Shown here piece by piece: positions 1-5,625 of a stretch of DNA of 7,622 nucleotides. A program made the translations under genes and the position numbers. The stretch is from an uncultured Pseudomonadota bacterium (GTDB lineage Bacteria > Pseudomonadota > Gammaproteobacteria > Burkholderiales > Thiobacillaceae). A model generated the notes under the pieces. The model did not search any database. It was not told the DNA's origin and saw nothing but the letters and a program-made list of their open reading frames with translations. The stretch lies in contig CAIXFP010000765.1 in NCBI GenBank assembly GCA_903918705.1, positions 1 to 7,622 on the forward strand. The letters run 5' to 3'. Numbering within the stretch: the stretch's first letter is position 1; every line of letters begins with the position of its first letter.

Positions 1-45
1 GATGTGCTCGTCCTTGTCGATGAGTTCGGTGGACTCGGTAATCAT
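1..45 (-). CDS. N-terminus of an unidentified divergent gene (partial)
   Basis: Read on the minus strand, an ATG at 45-43 opens a frame that stays open to the window edge and encodes MITESTELIDKDEHI (15 residues). A good Shine-Dalgarno GGAG lies at 55-52, six bases before the ATG, which supports this as a genuine start. The gene is divergent from gpmI and shares the 46-172 intergenic region with it. The visible peptide is polar and acidic with no signal peptide, so a cytoplasmic protein is likely. It is too short to assign a family. In related genomes the gene beside gpmI often belongs to a rhodanese/grxC/secB cluster, but nothing here shows that. Confidence 0.6.
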   Translation of the reverse strand, partial: MITESTELIDKDEHI

Positions 46-172
46 TGTGGGCTCCGTGGTACCGGTTCGCATAAATACGCATTGATATAAGCGCGTCAGT
101 ATAGTCCATAAAGTATTCAAATATACTAAAATACGCGATGAAAAAACCCGTTATAGACGATAAAATCCGCTG
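46..172. promoter_or_regulatory. AT-rich divergent intergenic region
   Basis: This gap separates the minus-strand partial gene from gpmI. Positions 71-170 contain 33 G/C in 100 bases by direct count, against a clearly GC-rich background, which marks it as the promoter zone for both genes. It holds several hexamers close to the sigma70 -10 consensus: TATACT at 122-127 (plus), TATACT at 103-98 (minus), TATAAG at 86-91 (plus) and TAAAAT at 161-166 (plus). It also has an 8-bp direct repeat AAATACGC (73-80 and 129-136) and a short dyad AGTAT-N6-ATACT (112-127). Which of these are used cannot be decided from sequence alone. Confidence 0.6.
139..166 (+). promoter_or_regulatory. Candidate gpmI promoter next to the start codon
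   Basis: TAAAAT at 161-166 matches the -10 consensus at five of six positions. A weak -35-like TGAAAA lies at 139-144, 16 bp upstream. Transcription would then begin near 173, which is the A of the gpmI ATG, giving a leaderless or nearly leaderless mRNA. The absence of a Shine-Dalgarno before this ATG fits that reading. The 10 bases at 161-170 (TAAAATCCGC) differ by one base from those at the exbB promoter (TATAATCCGC, 5587-5596). An alternative is the better spaced TATACT at 122-127, which lacks a good -35. Confidence 0.4.
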
Positions 173-1720
173 ATGCCTCCTGCCTCCATAAAACCCGTAC
201 TGCTCATCATCCTCGATGGTTACGGCTGCCGCCATGCCGACGCCCATAACGCCATCACCGCTGCCTACAAGCCGAATTTCGATCACCTCTGGAAAAGCCA
301 TCCACACACCCTGATTCAAGCCTCCGAATCCGCGGTGGGCCTGCCGGAAGGCCAGATGGGCAATTCCGAAGTGGGCCACCTCAACATCGGCGCTGGCCGT
401 GTGGTGTACCAGGAGTTCACCCGTATCGACATGGCCATCCGCAACGGCCATTTCACCAGTAACCTGGCGCTCAACGAAGTCATCGCCAAGCTCAAGGCCA
501 ATGGCTGTGCCCTGCACATCTTCGGCCTGCTTTCCGATGGCGGCGTCCATAGCCACGAAAACCACATCCACGCCATGCTCGACATGGCCCTGCACGCGGG
601 CCTGTCCAAGGTCTATGTGCATGCATTTCTGGATGGCCGCGACACCCCACCAAGGAGTGCTCAAGCCTACATCCGCTGCCTGCAGGACAAGATGGACGGT
701 CTGCGCAGCGGCAGAATCGCCAGTATCGTCGGCCGCTATTACGCCATGGACCGGGACAAGCGCTGGGAGCGGGTGAAGCCCGCTTTCGATCTGGTCACTC
801 TGGGCCGCGCCGAATTTCAGGCGCCCAGCGCCGAGTCGGGCCTGGAAATGGCCTACGCGCGTGGCGAGGGTGACGAATTCGTGAAACCCACCGTCATCGT
901 CCCGCCTGGTGGCGAAGCCGTGCGCATGCACGACGGCGATGCCATCGTGTTCATGAATTTCCGCTCCGATCGAGCGAGAGAAATCACCAAGGCCTTTATC
1001 GAGCCGGAGTTCAAGGGTTTCGAGCGCGAATTCGTGCCCCAACTTTCCAGCTATTGCACCCTCACCGGCTACAGCGAGGAATTCGACGTGCCCGTCGCCT
1101 TCCCGCCGGAGCGCGTGCGCAACGGTTTCGGGGAATACATCGCCAAACTGGGCCTGCGCCAGTTGCGCATCGCGGAAACCGAGAAATACCCCCATGTCAC
1201 CTACTTCTTCAATGGGGGCGAGGAAACGGTCTACGCCGGCGAGGACCGTATCATGGTGCAGTCGCCGAAGGTGGCGACCTATGACCTCAAGCCGGAGATG
1301 AATGCCTTCGAAGTGACCGAAAAGCTGGTGGAGGCCATCGAGAGCCGCAAGTACGACGCCATCATCTGCAATTACGCCAACTGCGACATGGTCGGCCATA
1401 CCGGCATCATGGAAGCCGCGGTGCGCGCGGTGGAGGCAGTCGACGCCTGCCTGGGCCGTGTGGTCGATGCCATGCGGGGCATCGGCGGCGAGGTGTTGAT
1501 CACCGCCGACCACGGCAATGCGGAAACCATGGAGGATCCGATCACCCACCAGCCCCACACGGCCCACACCATCAACCTGGTACCGTTCCTGTACATCGGC
1601 CGCCAGGCGCGCATGCAGCATAGCGGCGCCCTGGAGGACATCGCCCCCACCATGCTGAAGTTGATGGGCCTGCCGCAGCCCAGGGAAATGACCGGCCACG
1701 CGCTCATCGAATTCAAATGA
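173..1720 (+). CDS. gpmI: 2,3-bisphosphoglycerate-independent phosphoglycerate mutase
   Basis: This cytoplasmic enzyme interconverts 3-phosphoglycerate and 2-phosphoglycerate in glycolysis and gluconeogenesis through a phosphoserine intermediate, using two metal ions (usually Mn2+). At 515 residues it is full family length. The visible motifs are those of the alkaline-phosphatase-like superfamily: metal-binding Asp15 in LLIILDGYG, the phosphorylated Ser65 in GNSEVGHLNIGAGR, the substrate-binding DGRDTPP (D154, R156, D157), D405/H409 in CDMVGHTG, D446/H447 in ADHGNAE and the metal histidine in PHTAHT (462-467). The mobile substrate-binding domain lies between Ser65 and about residue 300. The ATG at 173 has no recognisable Shine-Dalgarno, but it is well placed relative to the conserved LLIILDGYG motif and no other in-frame ATG lies nearby. 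envC follows one base after the stop, indicating an operon. Every key residue I looked for is present, so it should be active. Confidence 0.97.
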   Translation: MPPASIKPVLLIILDGYGCRHADAHNAITAAYKPNFDHLWKSHPHTLIQASESAVGLPEGQMGNSEVGHLNIGAGRVVYQEFTRIDMAIRNGHFTSNLALNEVIAKLKANGCALHIFGLLSDGGVHSHENHIHAMLDMALHAGLSKVYVHAFLDGRDTPPRSAQAYIRCLQDKMDGLRSGRIASIVGRYYAMDRDKRWERVKPAFDLVTLGRAEFQAPSAESGLEMAYARGEGDEFVKPTVIVPPGGEAVRMHDGDAIVFMNFRSDRAREITKAFIEPEFKGFEREFVPQLSSYCTLTGYSEEFDVPVAFPPERVRNGFGEYIAKLGLRQLRIAETEKYPHVTYFFNGGEETVYAGEDRIMVQSPKVATYDLKPEMNAFEVTEKLVEAIESRKYDAIICNYANCDMVGHTGIMEAAVRAVEAVDACLGRVVDAMRGIGGEVLITADHGNAETMEDPITHQPHTAHTINLVPFLYIGRQARMQHSGALEDIAPTMLKLMGLPQPREMTGHALIEFK

Positions 1721-1721
1721 C

Positions 1722-2915
1722 GTGCACTCGCCCGCGCTGACCCGCTCCCTGTTTCTTACGCTGTTCCTGGCGTCCGCCGCATTGGCGACCCCTGAAGCCG
1801 GCAAGCAGGAGGAACTCAAGGATCTGCGTGGGCGCATCGAAGCGCTGCAGCAGGAACTGGAACAGGCCAGCGAAGACCGCGCGGAAGCGGCCGACGGACT
1901 GAGGCAATCCGAGCGTCGCATCTCCGATGTGGCACGCAGCCTGCGCGACCTGGAAGCGAAGCAACGCAGACTGGCGCGCGACCTCAAGCAACTGGAAGCC
2001 GAAACCCATACGGTCAACGGCCAGATCGCCGACCAGCAGAAGCGCCTTGCCGACCTCCTGCGGGCGCGCTACGTGCAGGGCGGCAACGATGCCATGAAGC
2101 TGATGCTCAATGGCCAGAACCCCGGCGAGGTGGCGCGCAACCTGGAATATTACGGCTACATTGGCCGCGCCCGTGCCGTGGTCATCCATGACTACCAGGC
2201 TTCGTTGGCCCGTCTTGGCCAGTTGAAGGACAAGACCCGCGCCCAACGCGACGACCTGGGCCAGGTCAGGAATGAGAGGGTGGCGCAGAAGAAGTCCCTG
2301 GAGGGCGAGAAAAGCACGCGCCAGCAGGTGCTTTACAAGCTGTCCGAGCAGATCCGCAACCAGCGCCGCGAAATCGATACCCTGGTGCGCGACGAAAAAC
2401 GCCTGACCCGTTTGGTTGAGCGGCTGGCAAGACTGGCCGCGGCACCAAAACCGGCCGCCGTGGTCAAACCCGGCCAGAAGGTCAGCCATGTAGCCGACGC
2501 CAGCCTCGCCGGACTGAATTTCATTCGCCTCAAAGGCAAGCTGGCGCTACCCGTGGCCGGAGAAATTCTCCATCGTTTCGGCCAGGGCCGCGAAGGTGGC
2601 GGGCCGGCCTGGAAAGGTTTGTTCATCCGCGCCCGCCAAGGCCAGGAAGTGCATGCCGTGGGTAGCGGTCAGGTGGCGTTCGCGGATTGGCTGCGCGGCT
2701 TCGGCAACTTGTTGATTATCGACCATGGAGACGGCTTCCTCAGCCTGTACAGCAATAATGAAAGCTTGTATAAACAGCCGGGCGACCCGGTCCGCGCGGG
2801 CGATGTGGTGGCGGCGGTCGGCGCCACCGGAGGCCAGGATGAACCCGGCCTCTATTTCGAACTGCGCCGTCAGGGCAAACCCTTCGACCCGCTAACCTGG
2901 GTCAATCTCAAATAG
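1722..2915 (+). CDS. envC: EnvC-type murein hydrolase activator, degenerate LytM/M23 domain
   Basis: EnvC proteins act in the periplasm at the division site, recruited by FtsEX, and activate N-acetylmuramoyl-L-alanine amidases that split septal peptidoglycan. The 397-residue protein has a signal peptide (about 1-22, hydrophobic LFLTLFLASAALA, cleavage near ALA-TP). A long coiled coil rich in Glu, Arg, Gln and Lys follows (about 25-240), then a C-terminal LytM/M23 domain (about 275-395). That domain lacks the zinc site of active M23 peptidases: the usual HxGxD position reads WKGLFI (297-302) and the usual HLHFE reads LYFE (377-380). This is the hallmark of an activator rather than a hydrolase. 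The start is GTG, one base after the gpmI stop, and no closer alternative gives the signal peptide. It sits between gpmI and ctpA, a conserved neighbourhood. The family call is strong; the partner amidase is not in the window. Confidence 0.93.
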   Translation: MHSPALTRSLFLTLFLASAALATPEAGKQEELKDLRGRIEALQQELEQASEDRAEAADGLRQSERRISDVARSLRDLEAKQRRLARDLKQLEAETHTVNGQIADQQKRLADLLRARYVQGGNDAMKLMLNGQNPGEVARNLEYYGYIGRARAVVIHDYQASLARLGQLKDKTRAQRDDLGQVRNERVAQKKSLEGEKSTRQQVLYKLSEQIRNQRREIDTLVRDEKRLTRLVERLARLAAAPKPAAVVKPGQKVSHVADASLAGLNFIRLKGKLALPVAGEILHRFGQGREGGGPAWKGLFIRARQGQEVHAVGSGQVAFADWLRGFGNLLIIDHGDGFLSLYSNNESLYKQPGDPVRAGDVVAAVGATGGQDEPGLYFELRRQGKPFDPLTWVNLK

Positions 2916-2926
2916 CCAGAGGCATT

Positions 2927-4357
2927 ATGGCCAGCAAATTCAAGCAATTCAGTCTGGTGGGTGTCGGCATCCTGATCGGTGCCGCGCTTACCCTCAATTA
3001 CTCCGCCATCGCGGAGCATGATCCCGAGCCCTTGCCGGTCGAAGACCTGCGCGCATTCAGCGAGATCTTCGGCAAGATCAAGAGCGATTACGTCGAGCCG
3101 GTGGAAGACAAGAAGCTCATCACCGAAGCCATCAACGGCATGCTCTCCGGCCTCGACCCGCATTCGGCCTATCTCGACGCGGAGGCCTTCAAGGAACTTC
3201 AGGTCGGCACTCAGGGCGAGTTCGGCGGGCTCGGCATCGAAGTGGGCATGGAGGATGGCTTCGTCAAGGTGGTCTCTCCCATCGAGGACACCCCCGCTTT
3301 CAAGGCCGGCGTGAAATCCGGAGATCTGATCATCAAGCTGGATGACACTCCGGTAAAGGGCATGACCCTGAACGATGCGGTCAAGCGGATGCGCGGCAAA
3401 CCGGGCACCGACATCACTCTCACCATCATTCGCAAGGGTGAAACCAAGCCGCTCACCCTGACCCTCTCCCGAGCGGTCATCAAGATCAAGAGCGTCAAGT
3501 ACAAGTTGCTGGAGCCCGATTTCGGTTACGTGCGCATTACCCAGTTCCAGGAGCACACCGGTGAAAACCTGGTGGATGCCCTGAAGGATTTGTCCGAACA
3601 GAACAAGGGAGCCCTAAAGGGTCTGGTACTGGATTTGCGCAACGATCCGGGGGGCTTGCTCAATACCGCGGTATCCGTGTCGGGGGCCTTCCTCAAGCCT
3701 GGCGATCTGGTGGTCTATACCGACGGTCGCACCGAGGATGCCAAGATGCGCTTGACCAACGTCCGGGAGAATTACCTGCGCCCCGGCGAATCCGACTACC
3801 TCAAGAACCTGCCGTCCTGGGTCAAGACCGTGCCGATGGTGGTGCTGGTGAATGGCGGCTCGGCCTCTGCTTCCGAAATCGTGTCAGGAGCCCTGCAAGA
3901 CCACAAGCGCGCCCTCATCGTCGGCACCCAGTCCTTCGGCAAGGGTTCCGTCCAGACCATCCTGCCGCTCAACAATGGCACCGCCATCAAGCTCACCACC
4001 GCCCGATATTTCACCCCGAGCGGTCGTTCCATCCAGGCCAAGGGCATTACCCCGGACATCATCGTGGAGGATGCGACAATTTCCAAGGCCGGTGAATCGT
4101 CCAAGATGGAAGTGCATGAGGCGGATCTGGAACACCATCTGATCAACGATGGTGACGAAGGCGGTGCCAAGGCCCCCCCCGCTGCGCCCAAGGACGAGAG
4201 TTCCAAGGACGAAAAGCCCAGGGACGACAAGGCCAAGGGGGGCAAGGGCAAGCCGGCACTGGAACCGGGCGAGATCGTCAGCAAAAGCGACTATCAGGTC
4301 AATCAGGCGCTGATCCTGCTCAAAGGTGCCAATCTCCTGCAAGGTCGCAAGGAGTAG
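2927..4357 (+). CDS. ctpA: Carboxy-terminal processing protease, S41 family
   Basis: CtpA-type enzymes are periplasmic serine proteases with a Ser-Lys dyad. In Pseudomonas, CtpA degrades peptidoglycan cross-link hydrolases together with a lipoprotein adaptor. The 476-residue protein has an N-terminal hydrophobic export segment (about 9-24), a helical N-domain, a PDZ domain (about 97-170, starting near GEFGGLGIEVG) and the S41 catalytic core (about 190-365). By the 25-residue Ser-to-Lys spacing known for Prc and CtpB, the nucleophile is S314 in GGSASASE and the base is K339 in SFGKGSVQ. D325 and Q343 match further conserved positions. After the core comes a Lys/Asp/Glu/Pro/Gly-rich linker (about 408-449) and a short helical end. 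An AGAGG Shine-Dalgarno at 2918-2922 lies four bases before the ATG. It is 11 bases from envC and so very likely cotranscribed. No adaptor lipoprotein gene is visible. Confidence 0.95.
   Translation: MASKFKQFSLVGVGILIGAALTLNYSAIAEHDPEPLPVEDLRAFSEIFGKIKSDYVEPVEDKKLITEAINGMLSGLDPHSAYLDAEAFKELQVGTQGEFGGLGIEVGMEDGFVKVVSPIEDTPAFKAGVKSGDLIIKLDDTPVKGMTLNDAVKRMRGKPGTDITLTIIRKGETKPLTLTLSRAVIKIKSVKYKLLEPDFGYVRITQFQEHTGENLVDALKDLSEQNKGALKGLVLDLRNDPGGLLNTAVSVSGAFLKPGDLVVYTDGRTEDAKMRLTNVRENYLRPGESDYLKNLPSWVKTVPMVVLVNGGSASASEIVSGALQDHKRALIVGTQSFGKGSVQTILPLNNGTAIKLTTARYFTPSGRSIQAKGITPDIIVEDATISKAGESSKMEVHEADLEHHLINDGDEGGAKAPPAAPKDESSKDEKPRDDKAKGGKGKPALEPGEIVSKSDYQVNQALILLKGANLLQGRKE
4349..4354 (+). promoter_or_regulatory. 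Ribosome binding site fixing the GTG start at 4361
   Basis: AAGGAG lies in the last codons of ctpA, six bases before GTG 4361. Its quality and spacing are the main reason for choosing that GTG as the start of the following small gene, and they imply translation directly after ctpA terminates. Confidence 0.8.
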
Positions 4358-4360
4358 CCC

Positions 4361-4756
4361 GTGTCGACGCCTTGCGACGTCGACAAACGACGAGAGATTG
4401 CCTTCCACCCCTTGCCGCCCGGCCAGGTCGAGCGCGCGCTTGACCTGCTGGGTACGCTAGCCGGGCTAAAGGTCAGGCGACTTGGGGCACTGGCGGTGGA
4501 AGTAAGCTATTGCATCAACGACCACACGCTTCAGGACCTGGAAGCCCTGCTCGATCAGCATGAATTCCACCTTGAGAACACCCTGCTGATCCGGGTCAGG
4601 CGGGCCTTGGTGCATTACTGCGAGCATGTGCAACGGGACAACCTGCAGAGCCCGGAAGTCCAGACCAAACTGTTCAAGCCGAGCATCGAGGCTTGGGAAA
4701 AACACCCCCACGGCGACCACGACGAAACACCGATCGAGTGGCGCCAATACAAATAG
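4361..4756 (+). CDS. Conserved-looking hypothetical protein, possible ferredoxin-like fold
   Basis: I do not recognise a named family. The 131-residue protein has no signal peptide or membrane segment, so it is probably cytoplasmic. Residues about 12-75 read as beta-alpha-beta-beta-alpha-beta: EIAFHPL, helix QVERALDLLGTL, strand LKVRRLG, strand ALAVEVSYCI, helix TLQDLEALLDQH, strand FHLE. That order resembles the HMA/ACT-like ferredoxin fold, but the metal-binding CxxC of HMA domains is absent. The C-terminal half is helical and ends with a short His/Asp cluster (H115, H117, H120, D119, D121), which could bind metal. The gene starts 3 bases after ctpA with a strong AAGGAG, so it belongs to the gpmI-envC-ctpA operon. 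In Pseudomonas and E. coli a yibQ-type deacetylase occupies this region instead. That it is a real gene is well supported; its function is unknown. Confidence 0.82.
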   Translation: MSTPCDVDKRREIAFHPLPPGQVERALDLLGTLAGLKVRRLGALAVEVSYCINDHTLQDLEALLDQHEFHLENTLLIRVRRALVHYCEHVQRDNLQSPEVQTKLFKPSIEAWEKHPHGDHDETPIEWRQYK

Positions 4757-4979
4757 CTTCGCGCATCAGGCGTGGCCCTTGCCCGGACGCGGGCGTTCGC
4801 AAAGCGTGACGATACCCGTGGCGGAACCGCTTGCCGCGGCCCTTCACTGCAACCGCGAGTGGCCCACCAGATAACCACATCCTGATCGGCGACATGTCGT
4901 GAGCGCCGCCAGTCCATGATCCTTGATCCTTGATTTCGGGATTGGGAGCGGTGCATCCCGTGTGGCCATCCTAACCGCC
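4757..4979. other. Convergent intergenic gap with weak hairpins
   Basis: This gap lies between the convergent ends of the 131-residue gene and the cytochrome gene. It contains a 5-bp stem GCCCG-GACG-CGGGC (4781-4794), a 6-bp stem CGGGAT-N12-ATCCCG (4937-4960) and a 7-bp tandem repeat TGATCCT in two full copies plus TGAT (4917-4934). None is followed by a T-tract on either strand, so I cannot call a classical intrinsic terminator. Short open frames here lack ribosome sites and look like chance. Confidence 0.5.
4937..4960. repeat. Inverted repeat between convergent genes
   Basis: CGGGAT at 4937-4942 pairs perfectly with ATCCCG at 4955-4960 across a 12-base loop. It lies 20 bases past the cytochrome stop and 180 bases past the 131-residue gene. 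It could be a weak bidirectional transcription end or an RNA-stabilising hairpin. There is no run of T on either side, so a terminator role is only a possibility. Confidence 0.3.
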
Positions 4980-5363
4980 TCAGGACTTACCCGACGGGTC
5001 AGCCGGCGGCGGCGCGCCGTCCACCCGCATTTTCTGCGCGGCGTAGTAAGCCCCCATGTCGGCCACGTCCTGCGGAGTCAGGTTCCTGGTCAGGATGTAC
5101 ATCATCGGGTGGGTAAGGCGCAGGCCGGCCCGGAACAGATGCATGGACTGGATGAACTGGGCTTCGCTCCTGCCCGCGAGCCGCGGCGCGCCCATGCGGG
5201 TGCCGTTGCCGTCGGGGCCGTGGCAGGTGGCGCAGAAACGGGTTTTTTCCGCCCCCGCCGCGACATTGCCCCCCGCCTCCGCGGTGCCGCTCGCCAGGGC
5301 CGATACCCCGACCAGAAGTGCCAGGGAGAAATGGAAATAGGCGTGGGAAAGTGCCAGATTCAT
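4980..5363 (-). CDS. Periplasmic monohaem class I cytochrome c (c553/c4-like)
   Basis: This is a small electron carrier exported to the periplasm. The 127-residue precursor has a signal peptide (hydrophobic about 12-24, likely cleavage after ASGTAEA near residue 30) and a single haem site FCATCHGPDGNG, where C44 and C47 bind haem covalently and H48 is the proximal ligand. The sixth ligand is probably M87 or M88 in THPMMYIL, the position of the axial Met in c553/c4 domains. The helix NLTPQDVADMGAYYA (94-108) is the usual C-terminal helix of this fold. A short Pro/Asp/Gly-rich tail follows. An AAGGA site at 5375-5371 lies seven bases before the ATG. The gene is alone on the minus strand between two plus-strand operons, so its redox partner is not shown. 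The family assignment is firm; the specific role is not. Confidence 0.92.
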   Translation of the reverse strand: MNLALSHAYFHFSLALLVGVSALASGTAEAGGNVAAGAEKTRFCATCHGPDGNGTRMGAPRLAGRSEAQFIQSMHLFRAGLRLTHPMMYILTRNLTPQDVADMGAYYAAQKMRVDGAPPPADPSGKS

Positions 5364-5370
5364 GTATGCG

Positions 5371-5375
5371 TCCTT
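5371..5375 (-). promoter_or_regulatory. Ribosome binding site of the cytochrome c gene
   Basis: On the minus strand this reads AAGGA, seven bases before the ATG at 5363-5361. It supports that start and the complete signal peptide. Confidence 0.75.
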
Positions 5376-5474
5376 ATCGAAATTGGATTGAGTCGCCGGC
5401 CTGCCGAACTACGCGGTAGACGGGAACGAAGTTAGCACGGTATCGCGCGGCATTGAGCGCCGTCGTAATGCCCG

Positions 5475-5496
5475 GGCCGGGCGCGAAAACCCGGCC
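5475..5496. repeat. GC-rich inverted repeat (7-bp stem, 8-base loop)
   Basis: GGCCGGG at 5475-5481 pairs perfectly with CCCGGCC at 5490-5496 around the loop CGCGAAAA. It is upstream of both divergent genes. No T-tract follows on either strand, so it is not a standard terminator. It could be an operator-like dyad or a structured leader element if the cytochrome transcript starts further upstream. Confidence 0.4.
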
Positions 5497-5573
5497 TCAC
5501 GACCGGGAACGGCTGTTCAGCCACACTTCCGCACCACATCTATCCGTAGGGCCAACCGTCCTGGCCGGCATCC

Positions 5574-5592
5574 ATAAGCACTCGCTTATAAT
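5574..5592 (+). promoter_or_regulatory. exbB promoter -10 with overlapping dyad
   Basis: A perfect TATAAT lies at 5587-5592, placing transcription start near 5599 and leaving a leader of about 27 bases before exbB. No clear TTGACA-like -35 sits 16-18 bp upstream. A perfect inverted repeat ATAAGC-ACTC-GCTTAT (5574-5589) overlaps the first half of the -10, a position where a bound repressor would block polymerase. exb/tonB genes are often iron-regulated by Fur, but by eye this dyad matches the 19-bp Fur consensus poorly (about 8 of 19), so any regulator is unidentified. Confidence 0.5.
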
Positions 5593-5625
5593 CCGCCCGC
5601 CTTCCATCGACCGCGCGAGCCTCAC

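Larger units (their letters stand above)
5364..5625. promoter_or_regulatory. Divergent control region between cytochrome and exbB
   Basis: This gap carries the leaders of two divergent genes. It contains the cytochrome Shine-Dalgarno (5375-5371, minus), a 7-bp GC hairpin (5475-5496), a 12-bp dyad GGCTG-TT-CAGCC (5511-5522), a GGCCA-N7-TGGCC repeat (5550-5566) and a TATAAT at 5587-5592 serving exbB. I could not find a convincing sigma70 promoter for the cytochrome. A frame open through part of this region and into exbB has no ribosome site and no recognisable content. Confidence 0.6.

Noticed and set aside
1713..2489. A 258-codon minus-strand frame opposite envC
   Set aside because: There is no domain signal. 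It mirrors the codon bias of the coiled-coil region of envC, whose signal peptide and LytM domain are clear.
2870..3556. A 228-codon minus-strand frame opposite ctpA
   Set aside because: It is antisense to the PDZ and early catalytic regions of a complete S41 protease and has no plausible protein features.
4781..4794. GCCCG-GACG-CGGGC hairpin as a terminator for the gpmI operon
   Set aside because: The stem is only 5 bp and no T-tract follows, so it does not meet the usual intrinsic terminator criteria.
4615..4956. Minus-strand frames reaching into the 4757-4979 gap
   Set aside because: They have no good ribosome site and unremarkable composition, and most of their length is antisense to the 131-residue gene.
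4923..5435. A 170-codon plus-strand frame across the cytochrome gene
   Set aside because: It is antisense to a cytochrome with an intact signal peptide, CxxCH site and Shine-Dalgarno. Its Arg/Gly/Ala-rich product looks like a shadow.
5573..5591. Fur box at the exbB promoter
   Set aside because: By eye only about 8 of 19 positions match the Fur consensus. The dyad is real, but naming it a Fur site is not supported.
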